Assembly: GCA_947501005.1 (NCBI GenBank)
Contig: CANMTU010000001.1
Location: 830,501-894,500, forward strand
Direction of reading: 5' to 3'
From: an uncultured Erythrobacter sp.
GTDB lineage: Bacteria; Pseudomonadota; Alphaproteobacteria; Sphingomonadales; Sphingomonadaceae
DNA length: 64,000 bases
Position numbers and translations under genes: made by a program. Below, in pieces: positions 8,621 through 16,785 of the stretch; position 1 is the first letter of the stretch; each line of letters opens with the position of its first letter. The notes beneath the pieces were generated by a model. It saw only the letters and a program-made list of their open reading frames with translations, made no database searches and had not been told where the DNA came from.

Positions 8621-10058
8621 CGGGGCCGGGCCGGCGGACGGCGGCGAGACGGCGCCGCCCGCAGCCGCGCCGCGGGTGACGATGGCGCAGGCGCTGGGTT
8701 CGCGCAGCAGCCTTGCGCGGCGCATGATGCTGATCGCGGCGGGGTGGATCACCATCCTCCTGCTCGGCGGCGGGTTCGCGCTCGACCGGTCGCTGACCAA
8801 TCTGGTTCGCAACAATTTCGACGATCAGCTGGAATATCTGCTGAACTCGATGATCGTGGTGGCCGAGATCGATTCCGACGGGCAGGTCTATTTCAACCGC
8901 CCGCTGGGCGAGCCGCGCTTCCTCGAACCCAATAGCGGCCTCTATTACCAGATCAGCGCCGAAGGGCGGGAGGATTTTCCTTCCTATTCGCTCGCCGTCA
9001 TCCCCTCGCGCTCGCTGTGGGACACCACGCTGAAACAGCGCGACCATGTCGATAACGAACCCCATTTCTACGACAGCGACCAATTGCCCGCGGAACCGCT
9101 GCGGATCGTCGAGCGGACGGTGATCCTGCCCGACAGCAATTCCCGGTGGACCTTCAGCGTCGCCTCTGCCCGCGAGGAACTCGACCGCCAGATCGCGCGC
9201 ATCCGGGCCATCCTGATCTGGAGTTTTGCGGTCCTCGGCCTCGGCCTGTTGCTGCTCGCTCTGCTACAGAGCTGGTACGGCCTGTCGCCGCTGCGGCGGG
9301 TTCGCGCGGCGATCCAGTCGATGCGTTCGGCCGGGACCAACCGCATCACCGAACCGCTGCCGATGGAGGTCGAACCGCTGGTAGAGGAGATCAACGCCCT
9401 GCTCGCGCACAGCGAACGCCAGGCGGAAGAGGCGCGCACCCATGCCGGCAATCTCGCCCATGCTTTGAAGACGCCGCTGACGGTGCTGACCAATGCGGCG
9501 ACGGCGCATGCGCCCGATCTCGATACGGCCGTCATCCGCGAAACCCGCACGATGCAGCGCCATGTCGATCACCACCTCGCCCGGGCCCGCGCCGTCGGCC
9601 GCCGCGCGGTCGGCCATGCGCGCGTGCCGGTATGCGAAAGCGCCGAGGCCGTGCGCCGGGCGGTCGAACGGCTCTATCCCGACGCCAGGCTCGACATCGA
9701 CGGCAATCGCGGCGCGACGGTCGCGATCGAACGGCAGGACCTCGACGAGATCCTCGGCAATCTGGTCGAGAACGCGGCAAAATACGGCGGCGGCAGCGTG
9801 TTCACCACGGTCGATGCCGAACCAGATAGCAAGCTGTGCGTCATCTGGATCGAGGATGACGGCATGGGAATTCCCGAACAGGAACGGATGCGCATCTTCG
9901 ACCGCGGCGCCCGGCTGGATACCGGCAAGCCCGGCACCGGCCTCGGCCTTGCCATCGTGCGCGACGTGGCGGAAATCTACGGCGGCGAGGTGGAACTGGG
10001 CGAAAGCGAGGATCTCGGCGGCTTGATGGTGAAGCTCAAGCTGCCGCGCGCCGGCTAG
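8571..10058 (+). CDS. PhoQ-like sensor histidine kinase
   Basis: Inner-membrane sensor kinase paired with the preceding regulator. Two membrane segments (LMLIAAGW... and an ILIWSFAVLGLGLLLLALL-type stretch) flank a periplasmic sensor of about 140 residues. A HAMP-like region, the phospho-accepting histidine in LAHALKTPL (the H-box style of PhoQ), and an HATPase domain with NLVENAAKYG, DDGMGIP and GTGLGLAIV follow. The start is uncertain. GTG 8571 overlaps the regulator by 50 nt; ATG 8682 would give 458 residues and is an equally good choice, since the extra N-terminus is Pro/Ala-rich. The 3' end overlaps the convergent chorismate mutase by 4 nt. Confidence 0.9.
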   Translation: MALVTASTTLPTSRAPDGAGPADGGETAPPAAAPRVTMAQALGSRSSLARRMMLIAAGWITILLLGGGFALDRSLTNLVRNNFDDQLEYLLNSMIVVAEIDSDGQVYFNRPLGEPRFLEPNSGLYYQISAEGREDFPSYSLAVIPSRSLWDTTLKQRDHVDNEPHFYDSDQLPAEPLRIVERTVILPDSNSRWTFSVASAREELDRQIARIRAILIWSFAVLGLGLLLLALLQSWYGLSPLRRVRAAIQSMRSAGTNRITEPLPMEVEPLVEEINALLAHSERQAEEARTHAGNLAHALKTPLTVLTNAATAHAPDLDTAVIRETRTMQRHVDHHLARARAVGRRAVGHARVPVCESAEAVRRAVERLYPDARLDIDGNRGATVAIERQDLDEILGNLVENAAKYGGGSVFTTVDAEPDSKLCVIWIEDDGMGIPEQERMRIFDRGARLDTGKPGTGLGLAIVRDVAEIYGGEVELGESEDLGGLMVKLKLPRAG

Positions 10059-10363
10059 GTATCGCGCGCCCGTTCGTGGTGGCGGATCACCTCGTCGATG
10101 ATGAAGCGCAGGAACTTCTCGCTGAATTCGGGGTCGAGCTCGCTTTCCTCCGCGAGCTTGCGCAGGCGCGCGATCTGGTGACGCTCGCGATCGGGATCGG
10201 CGGGCGGCAGGGTCGCGGTAGCCTTGTAGCGGCCGACGGCCTGCGTGATCCGGAACCGTTCGGCCAGCATGTGGACCAGCGCGGCATCGATATTGTCGAT
10301 GCTCTTGCGGTAGCCGGCAAGAACGGGGTCGGCGGCGGGCTGGTCGGGCGTTTCGGCGGTCAT
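10055..10363 (-). CDS. Chorismate mutase (AroQ type)
   Basis: A 102-residue all-helical chorismate mutase of the AroQ class, converting chorismate to prephenate for Phe/Tyr synthesis. Visible family features are YRKSIDNIDAALVHMLAERF in the first long helix, the VGRYKA segment with the catalytic Arg/Lys pair, and PDRERHQIARLRKLAE in the second helical block. It is a stand-alone domain without fused prephenate dehydratase. It is convergent with the sensor kinase and divergent from the polyprenyl synthase. Confidence 0.93.
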   Translation of the reverse strand: MTAETPDQPAADPVLAGYRKSIDNIDAALVHMLAERFRITQAVGRYKATATLPPADPDRERHQIARLRKLAEESELDPEFSEKFLRFIIDEVIRHHERARDT

Positions 10364-10389
10364 GATCGGGGCAGACTAGCCACAATTCG

Positions 10390-10404
10390 TTTCTTGCCAA
10401 GAAA
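10390..10404. promoter_or_regulatory. TTTCTT/AAGAAA dyad between aroQ-type gene and polyprenyl synthase
   Basis: Perfect 6-bp arms with a GCC spacer in the 68-nt divergent intergenic region. It is a possible shared operator. No regulator can be named. Confidence 0.25.
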
Positions 10405-10431
10405 GCTTAGGCAGCCCATGTCCAACCAGAC

Positions 10432-11448
10432 ATGACAGCAACCGTCGTTTCCCTGCCGCGCAAGACGCCCGAACCCTCGCTCGAACCCATGCTGGCCCTG
10501 ACTGCTTCGGGCATGAACCAGGTCAACCACGTCATCCTCGACCGGATGCAGAGCGAGGTGCCGCTGATCCCGGCACTGGCAGGTCACCTGATTTCGGGTG
10601 GCGGCAAGCGCCTGCGCCCCATGCTCACCCTCGCCGGGGCGGAGATGGTCGGGTATCAGGGCACGCGGCAATACAAGCTGGCCGCGGCGGTCGAATTCAT
10701 CCACACCGCGACCCTGCTGCACGACGATGTGGTAGACGGCAGCGACCTGCGGCGCGGCAAGGCGGCAGCCAACATCATCTTCGGCAATCCGGCGACCGTG
10801 CTGGTCGGCGATTTCCTGTTCAGCCGCTCGTTCGAACTGATGGTGGAGGACGGCAGCCTCAAGGTGCTGAAGATCCTCTCCGGCGCCAGCGCGATCATTG
10901 CCGAGGGCGAGGTCGACCAGCTTACCGCGCAGCGCAAGATCGATACCTCGGAAGAGCGGTATCTCGGCATCATCCGCGCCAAGACCGCCGCCCTGTTCGC
11001 GGCCGCAAGCCGGATTGCCGCCGTGGTTGCCGAATGCGACGACGAGAAGGAGCGCGCGCTCGACGAATACGGCCGCAACCTGGGGGTTGCGTTTCAACTG
11101 GTCGACGACGCGCTCGACTACGATGCCGAAGCCGCCACCATGGGCAAGGATCGCGGCGACGATTTCCGCGAAGGCAAGATGACCCTACCGGTAATCCTCG
11201 CCTACGCCCGGGGCGACGAGGAGGAGCGGACCTTCTGGAAGGCGGCGATCGGCGGGCACCGGACCAGCGATGCCGACCTCGACCACGCGATCATGCTGAT
11301 CGACCGGCACAACGCCGTCGCCGATACGCGTGCGCGGGCGCGACATTTCGCGCAGCGGGCGATCGATGCGCTGTCGATCTTTCCCGACAACCGTGCCCGC
11401 CAGGCGATGACGCAGGCGGCGCTGTTCTCGGTTTCGCGCGGGTATTGA
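10432..11448 (+). CDS. ispB: Long-chain polyprenyl diphosphate synthase (octa/decaprenyl type)
   Basis: A trans-isoprenyl diphosphate synthase of 338 residues that makes the side chain of ubiquinone. Both aspartate-rich motifs are present: FARM in LLHDDVVDGSDLRRG (about residue 100) and SARM in LVDDALDYD (about residue 225). The GGGKRLRPML motif near residue 60 binds the allylic substrate. Small residues upstream of FARM fit a long-chain product (C40-C50), but the exact length cannot be read from sequence. The ATG has no recognisable ribosome site and lies inside a CATGTC/GACATG hairpin, so translation may be leaderless or regulated. Confidence 0.92.
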   Translation: MTATVVSLPRKTPEPSLEPMLALTASGMNQVNHVILDRMQSEVPLIPALAGHLISGGGKRLRPMLTLAGAEMVGYQGTRQYKLAAAVEFIHTATLLHDDVVDGSDLRRGKAAANIIFGNPATVLVGDFLFSRSFELMVEDGSLKVLKILSGASAIIAEGEVDQLTAQRKIDTSEERYLGIIRAKTAALFAAASRIAAVVAECDDEKERALDEYGRNLGVAFQLVDDALDYDAEAATMGKDRGDDFREGKMTLPVILAYARGDEEERTFWKAAIGGHRTSDADLDHAIMLIDRHNAVADTRARARHFAQRAIDALSIFPDNRARQAMTQAALFSVSRGY

Positions 11449-11532
11449 TCGTCCTGCGGACCAGCTCGGCCTGAGGACGCTGAAGATACGACGAACAGCC
11501 TTTCGACACATTCAGCCCGAACGGTCGCAGTC

Positions 11533-14037
11533 GTGAACGACAACCTTCCGATCCACGCGGTCCTGCCCGACCTGCTCGATGCGCTGCGCCGCAATACCGG
11601 CGCGGTGCTGGTCGCGCCGCCCGGGGCGGGCAAGACCACTGCGGTCGCGCCCGCTCTGCTGAGCGAGGCATGGTGCGACGGCACAATCATCCTTACCTCG
11701 CCCCGCCGGGTCGCCGCGCGCGCCGCCGCCGAGCGCATGGCCGAACTGCTCGGAGAGCGGGCGGGGGAGACGGTCGGCTACATCACCCGCCTCGATACCA
11801 AGCGGGGCGCAAACACGCGCATCCTCGTCGTGACCGAGGCGATCTTCGTCAACATGATCCTCGACGATCCAGACCTTGCCGGCATCTCCGCCATCCTGTT
11901 CGACGAGGCGCACGAACGCCATCTCGACGGCGATCTCGGCCTGGCGCTGGCGCTGGAAACACAAGCGGTCCTGCGCGAGGACCTGCGCGTGCTGGTCATG
12001 TCCGCCACCATCGACGGTGCCCGCTTTGCCAGCCTGCTGGGCACGGGGGCGCCGGTCATCGAAAGCGAGGGGCGCGCCTGGCCGCTGCGCGTGGAATGGC
12101 TCGGCTCCGCGCCGCAAAGCGGACTGGAGGACGCCATGACGTCGGCCATCGCGACTGCGTGGCGCAACGAGGCGGGCGACCTCCTCGCCTTCCTGCCCGG
12201 CGTGCGGGAGATCGAGCGGGTGCACGAGCGGTTGGCGCAGCGCCTGCCTTCCGCGCTGGTCCTGCCACTGCACGGCCAAGTCCGCCCGGACGAACAGCGG
12301 GCCGCGATCCGCCGCGATCCGCAAGGGCGCCGCCGCATCGTGCTGGCGACCGCGATCGCGCAGACCTCCCTGACGCTCGACGGTGTCTCGGTCGTCGTCG
12401 ACAGCGGCCTGTCGCGTCACGCCCTGTTCGACCGGGCGGCAGGGACGACGCATCTGGTGACCCGGCGTGCCAGCCAGGCGGCGAGCGCACAGCGCGCGGG
12501 GCGGGCGGCGCGGCAGGGGCGGGGCGCGGCCTATCGCCTGTGGGAAGAGGCGGCGCATCCCGGCCGCCCGCCCTTCGATCCGCCCGAGATCGAGACCGCC
12601 GATCTTGCCCCGCTGGTTCTCTCGCTCGCCCGCTGGGGCAGCGGCGATCCGGCGTCACTCGCCTGGCTCGACCCGCCGCCCGCCGCGTCGCTCGCCGCCG
12701 CGCGCGCGATGCTGCGCGGTTTGGGCGCGCTGGACGGGAAAGGGCGGCTCACGCCATTGGGCGAGGCGATTGCCGCCCTGCCGCTCGATCCGGTCGGGGC
12801 GGCAACGGTGCTGCACGGCCTGGCGGCGGGCGCGGGACCGGAAGCGGCGAAGCTCGTCCTCCTGCTTCAGGAACGCGGCCTTGGCGGGTCTGGGGAGGAC
12901 CTCGCCGCGCGGATGCGACGCTGGGACGGCGACCGGTCGCCACGGGCAACGGCAAGCCGGCAATTGGCGGAACGATGGGTCAAGGCGGCACGGCATCAGC
13001 TAAATGTCAAGCCCGGGGTTGCGGAGGAACTGCACCTCATTTGCGGAAGGGATACCCGGACGCAAACCGCCCAAATGCGAACGGAAGGGCGAAACCCGGC
13101 GATCGCCCTCGCGCTTGCCAGGCCCGATTTCGTCGCAAAGCGCCGGGATGCGGCGGGGGAGAACTGGCATTCGGCGGGCGGGCGCGGGTTCTTCCTCGAT
13201 CCCGCGTCGCCGCTGGCACGGGCTGAGTTTCTGGTGATCGGCGATGCGCAGGGGCAGGCGAAAGGCGCGCGGATCACTGCCGCCGCCGCGCTGGAAGCGG
13301 AAGAGGTCGAGCGCTGGCTCGAAAGCCGGATCGAGCGACGCGGAATCCTGCGCTGGACCGGGGAGCGGGTGGAGGCGCGGCGCGAGCGGCGGCTTGGCGC
13401 GATCGTTCTGGCGAGCGGGCCGGACCCCGATCCGGACCCGAATGCGATTGCGGATATCCTTGTGGAAAAGGCCGGGGAAGACCTGTCGACAATCGTGCCG
13501 CGCGACCTTCTTGCCCGCGCCGCCTTCGCCGGGTTGGACGTTATATCTCCGGTACGGCTGCGCGAAACGATGGATTTATGGCTGCGCCCCCTGCTCGACG
13601 GGCGGCGGGATCTGGCCGTATCGCCCACGCGCATCGGCGAGGCGATCCTCGGCATGCTCGACTGGAATGCGCGGCAGGCGCTGGATGCAGGCGCGCCGCG
13701 CGAATTCGTCTCCCCCGCCGGGACGCGGCACGCCATCGACTATGCCGCCGACGATGCACCTTGCGTCGAGGTGCGGGTGCAGGCGCTGTTCGGGCTCGAC
13801 CGTCAGCCGGTCATCGGCACCGGCACCGCGCAGCGGCCCCTCCTCCTCAAGCTCACCAGCCCGGCGGGCCGCCCACTGCAATCGACGGCGGACCTGCCCG
13901 GCTTCTGGCGCGGAAGCTGGGCGGATGTGCGCAAGGACATGAAAGGCCGCTATCCCAGGCATCGTTGGCCTGAGGAACCGTGGACCGAGCAGCCGAGCCT
14001 CAAGACCAAGAACGCCTTTGCACGCAGCCAGAGCTGA
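11533..14037 (+). CDS. hrpB: ATP-dependent helicase HrpB
   Basis: A DEAH-box helicase of 834 residues, the usual HrpB length. Visible motifs are motif I APPGAGKTT, motif II LFDEAHERH (DEAH), motif III SATIDGA and motif VI QRAGRAAR. A helicase-associated domain and the HrpB-specific C-terminal region follow, ending with RYPRHRWPEEPW, a typical HrpB tail. Its cellular substrate is unclear, although RNA is assumed for the family. It is followed after 15 nt by the complex I accessory gene and probably shares its transcript. Confidence 0.95.
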   Translation: MNDNLPIHAVLPDLLDALRRNTGAVLVAPPGAGKTTAVAPALLSEAWCDGTIILTSPRRVAARAAAERMAELLGERAGETVGYITRLDTKRGANTRILVVTEAIFVNMILDDPDLAGISAILFDEAHERHLDGDLGLALALETQAVLREDLRVLVMSATIDGARFASLLGTGAPVIESEGRAWPLRVEWLGSAPQSGLEDAMTSAIATAWRNEAGDLLAFLPGVREIERVHERLAQRLPSALVLPLHGQVRPDEQRAAIRRDPQGRRRIVLATAIAQTSLTLDGVSVVVDSGLSRHALFDRAAGTTHLVTRRASQAASAQRAGRAARQGRGAAYRLWEEAAHPGRPPFDPPEIETADLAPLVLSLARWGSGDPASLAWLDPPPAASLAAARAMLRGLGALDGKGRLTPLGEAIAALPLDPVGAATVLHGLAAGAGPEAAKLVLLLQERGLGGSGEDLAARMRRWDGDRSPRATASRQLAERWVKAARHQLNVKPGVAEELHLICGRDTRTQTAQMRTEGRNPAIALALARPDFVAKRRDAAGENWHSAGGRGFFLDPASPLARAEFLVIGDAQGQAKGARITAAAALEAEEVERWLESRIERRGILRWTGERVEARRERRLGAIVLASGPDPDPDPNAIADILVEKAGEDLSTIVPRDLLARAAFAGLDVISPVRLRETMDLWLRPLLDGRRDLAVSPTRIGEAILGMLDWNARQALDAGAPREFVSPAGTRHAIDYAADDAPCVEVRVQALFGLDRQPVIGTGTAQRPLLLKLTSPAGRPLQSTADLPGFWRGSWADVRKDMKGRYPRHRWPEEPWTEQPSLKTKNAFARSQS

Positions 14038-14052
14038 ATTACAGACTCCGAT

Positions 14053-14331
14053 ATGGCAGCACGAATCTTTCAGCGACCCAAGAGCGCGATGCAATCGGGC
14101 AAGGCCCGCGTAGACGAATGGATCCTCGAATTCGAGCAATCCGAGGCGCGGCGCCCCGATCCCCTGATGGGCTGGACCGGCAGCGGCGATACGCAGGCGC
14201 AGGTGCGCCTGACTTTCGGATCGAAAGAGGATGCCAAGGCCTATGCCACAGAACACGGCATTCCCGCGCGGGTGCATGCGACCCCGCCCAAGCATCTCAA
14301 GCTGCAGGCCTATGCCGACAATTTCCGGTAG
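14053..14331 (+). CDS. ETC complex I subunit (NDUFS4-like)
   Basis: A 92-residue homologue of the mitochondrial complex I accessory subunit NDUFS4, a family retained in alphaproteobacteria. Typical residues are ARIFQRPKSAMQSG at the N-terminus, PLMGWTGSGDT in the middle, and the GSKEDAKAYA and LKLQAYADNFR blocks. In this lineage it is usually encoded away from the nuo operon, as here. The stop codon directly precedes the apparent -35 element of the SRP RNA gene. Confidence 0.92.
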   Translation: MAARIFQRPKSAMQSGKARVDEWILEFEQSEARRPDPLMGWTGSGDTQAQVRLTFGSKEDAKAYATEHGIPARVHATPPKHLKLQAYADNFR

Positions 14332-14360
14332 TTGATTTCCTTCCCGCCGCCCGCCATATG
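14332..14360 (+). promoter_or_regulatory. Promoter of SRP RNA gene with 18-bp palindrome on the -10 region
   Basis: TTGATT at 14332 and CATATG at 14355 are separated by 17 nt, which puts the start near 14367 where the RNA helix begins. GCCCGCCATATGGCGGGC (14349-14366) is a perfect 18-bp palindrome centred on the -10 element, so it could be a repressor site or simply GC-rich promoter context. Confidence 0.45.
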
Positions 14361-14365
14361 GCGGG

Positions 14366-14457
14366 CCGGGAGTCGGGTGGACGTTTGCGTTCGCTCACCG
14401 GGTCAGGTCCGGAAGGAAGCAGCCCAGGTGAATTGCGGCGGGTCGCTCGGCTCCTTT
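14366..14457 (+). ncRNA. ffs: Signal recognition particle RNA, small bacterial (4.5S)
   Basis: The conserved SRP core GGTCAGGTCCGGAAGGAAGC, containing the GGAA tetraloop that binds Ffh M-domain and FtsY, is at 14401. The ends pair: GGAGTCGGGTG at 14369 is complementary, with G-U pairs, to CGCTCGGCTCC at 14444-14454. A TTTT run follows as the terminator. The 90-nt hairpin length is typical of bacteria. It guides co-translational targeting with Ffh and with FtsY, which is also encoded in this window. The ends are estimated to within a few bases. Confidence 0.93.
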
Positions 14458-14509
14458 TCCATTCAACGCCTGCATGACTTTCGGCGGCATACGCCCTACC
14501 TAGCAGCGC

Positions 14510-16327
14510 ATGGGTGATTCACCGGACAATCCAGACGATCTGCCATGGGCGAGCGCGCCTGCCGAGGGCGATGCGCCAAGCCCGGCCGAGCTGGAAGATG
14601 CCGGGCAGGCCGCGATGTTCGGCGGGGCGCCTGAACCGCCGAAAGCCGAAGAACCCGTCCGCACCGAAAGGCTGGAAAAACAGGCCGCTGAAGGCCCCCC
14701 CGCCGCGCAGCCCTATCGTGTTCTGGCGCGCAAATACCGTCCGCAGACCTTTGCCGAACTGATCGGGCAGGATGCGATGGTCCGCACGCTGGCCAATGCC
14801 ATCGCGCGCGACCGGCTGGCCCATGCCTTCCTGATGACCGGGGTGCGCGGCGTCGGCAAGACCTCGACCGCGCGGCTCATCGCCAAGGCGCTGAACTGCA
14901 TCGGGCCGGACGGCGAGGGCGGGCCGACGATCAGCCCGTGCGGCGTGTGCGAACCGTGCGTCGCCATCGCCGAGGGGCGCCATATCGACGTGATCGAGAT
15001 GGACGCGGCCAGCCACACCGGGGTCGACGACGTGCGCGAGATCATCGAGGCGGTGCGCTATTCCGCGGTCTCGGCGCGCTACAAGATCTACATCATCGAT
15101 GAAGTCCACATGCTCAGCCGCAATGCGTTCAACGCGCTGCTGAAAACGCTGGAAGAGCCGCCGGCCCATGTGAAATTCCTGTTCGCCACGACCGAGGTCG
15201 ACAAGCTGCCGGTGACCGTCCTCAGCCGGACGCAGCGGTTCGATCTGCGACGCATCCCGGTCGATCTGCTCGAGGCGCATTTTGCCGAGATCTGCCGCAA
15301 GGAAGAGGTCAAGGCGGAAGACGAGGCGCTCAACATCGTCGCCAATGCCGCCGAAGGTTCGGTGCGCGACGGGCTTTCCATCCTCGATCAGGCGATCGCC
15401 CATGCCGACATGGAGAGCGGCAGCAAGGTCACGGCGGAGCGGGTGCGCGACATGCTCGGCCTGGCCGATCGGGGCGCGCAGCGGCGCCTGCTCGGCCATG
15501 TGCTGGCGGGCGATGCCAAGGCCGTGCTCGGCGCGGTGGACGATCAGTATTCGCTGGGCGTCGAACCGCTCGCGCTGATGCGTTCGCTGATGGATCTGGC
15601 GCACCGTATCGCGCTGGCGCAGGTCGCGGGCGGCGAGGTCGATGCCCCGTCCGCCGAAGAGCGCGAGCAGATCGCCGATTGGGCCGGGCGGCTGGATGTC
15701 GGGCAGGTGCACCGGCTGTGGCAATTGCTGCTCAAGGGGCATGAGGAAGTCCGGCAGGCGCCCGATCCGCTGGTGTCGGCGCGCATGGCGCTGTTGCGGA
15801 TCCTCCACGCCGCCAACCTGCCCGATCCGGCCCGGCTGGCGAAACGGCTGGAAGAGATCGCGGCGAACGGCGGGGGGCAAGCCGCCCCCGCGCAAAATCA
15901 GGCAAGCGGAGCGAATGCGCCCGCCGCCGGCCTCGACTGGCCCGAACTGGTCGAACGGGTGGATGCTGCCGGCCAGCTTCAGGCGGTCAGCATCATGCGC
16001 TTGCAGATCCGCCCGATCGCGGTCGAGCAGGGCCGCCTCGTCTATTCCCGGGCCGACAAGTATTCGGACAAGATCGAGCCGATCCTGCGCGATGCCCTGC
16101 GGCTGGTCACGGGCGAGAACTGGCAGGTCGAGACCGGCGATCCCGCCGCCGCTGCTCCCTCGCTGGTCGAAATCCAGCAGACGGAACGCGAACAGGCGAA
16201 GGCGGCCTTGCGCGAACACCCGCTGGTCAAGGCGACCTTCGCCGCCTTTCCCGATGCCGAACTGATCGAAGACGGCGCCGAGCTGCCTCCACGCCGGCGC
16301 GAAATACCACGGAGTAGAAACGCATGA
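14510..16327 (+). CDS. dnaX: DNA polymerase III subunit gamma/tau
   Basis: Clamp-loader ATPase of 605 residues. After a roughly 60-residue acidic N-terminal extension, the AAA+ module has VLARKYRPQTFAELIGQ, Walker A GVRGVGKTS, a zinc-binding cysteine group around CGVCEPC, IIDEVHMLS (Walker B) and the sensor VLSRTQRF. Domain III follows, and a C-terminal tau-like region ends near PLVKATFAAFPDAEL, which matches the alphaproteobacterial DnaX C-terminus that binds the polymerase. No slippery A-AAA-AAG site for gamma production was noticed. Its stop overlaps the ybaB ATG (ATGA). Confidence 0.96.
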   Translation: MGDSPDNPDDLPWASAPAEGDAPSPAELEDAGQAAMFGGAPEPPKAEEPVRTERLEKQAAEGPPAAQPYRVLARKYRPQTFAELIGQDAMVRTLANAIARDRLAHAFLMTGVRGVGKTSTARLIAKALNCIGPDGEGGPTISPCGVCEPCVAIAEGRHIDVIEMDAASHTGVDDVREIIEAVRYSAVSARYKIYIIDEVHMLSRNAFNALLKTLEEPPAHVKFLFATTEVDKLPVTVLSRTQRFDLRRIPVDLLEAHFAEICRKEEVKAEDEALNIVANAAEGSVRDGLSILDQAIAHADMESGSKVTAERVRDMLGLADRGAQRRLLGHVLAGDAKAVLGAVDDQYSLGVEPLALMRSLMDLAHRIALAQVAGGEVDAPSAEEREQIADWAGRLDVGQVHRLWQLLLKGHEEVRQAPDPLVSARMALLRILHAANLPDPARLAKRLEEIAANGGGQAAPAQNQASGANAPAAGLDWPELVERVDAAGQLQAVSIMRLQIRPIAVEQGRLVYSRADKYSDKIEPILRDALRLVTGENWQVETGDPAAAAPSLVEIQQTEREQAKAALREHPLVKATFAAFPDAELIEDGAELPPRRREIPRSRNA

Positions 16328-16662
16328 AATCGATGGAAGAAATGATCGCTGCGGCGCAAAAGGCCGCCGAACAGATTCAGACCCAGATGGGCGAGGTGCA
16401 GGCTAAGCTCGACACGATCGAGGTCGAAGGCAATTCGGGCGGGGGGCTCGTCAAGGTGCGCGCCACCGCACGCGGCCGCATCCTCGGCGTCACGATCGAC
16501 GACAGCCTGATGAAGCCGGAAGAAAAGCAGATGGTCGAGGATCTGGTCGCCGCCGCGTTCAACGACGCGCGCGACAAGGCGGATCGCAAGTCAGCCGAGG
16601 AAATGCAGAACATCCAGGGCGGAATGGGCCTGCCGCCGGGGTTCAACATTCCCGGCATGTAG
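16324..16662 (+). CDS. YbaB/EbfC family nucleoid-associated protein
   Basis: A small DNA-binding protein of 112 residues that forms dimers with a tweezer-like shape and coats DNA non-specifically. Visible features are an N-terminal amphipathic helix (MEEMIAAAQKAAEQIQTQM), the GGLVKVRATARGRILGVTIDDSL core, and a Met/Gly-rich tail (MGLPPGFNIPGM). dnaX-ybaB(-recR) is the classical arrangement, and the ATGA overlap here supports coupling. recR is not next; lon follows after a gap. Confidence 0.95.
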   Translation: MKSMEEMIAAAQKAAEQIQTQMGEVQAKLDTIEVEGNSGGGLVKVRATARGRILGVTIDDSLMKPEEKQMVEDLVAAAFNDARDKADRKSAEEMQNIQGGMGLPPGFNIPGM

Positions 16663-16713
16663 GCCGCGTCCGCACGAGTGCGAGACTGTCCCCCGGCAAT
16701 CGCGAGCGGTTCG

Positions 16714-16742
16714 TTGCGAAACGCCGGGGCGCTCCCCATATT
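16714..16742 (+). promoter_or_regulatory. Candidate heat-shock (RpoH) promoter of lon
   Basis: CCCCATATT at 16734 matches the sigma32 -10 consensus CCCCATNT closely. TTGCGAA lies 13 nt upstream as a degenerate -35. The site lies 44 nt before the lon start codon. lon is a standard heat-shock gene, which supports the call, but the -35 is weak. Confidence 0.4.
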
Positions 16743-16785
16743 CCAACCTGTATGAAGCGGCACAAATGCCGCCATTGGACGGAAT

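Noticed and set aside
14519-16219. 566-residue ORF antisense to dnaX
   Set aside because: No family features; dnaX motifs on the other strand are complete.
14510-16327. Programmed frameshift in dnaX
   Set aside because: No A-rich slippery heptamer was noticed, and many alphaproteobacteria make only the full-length product.
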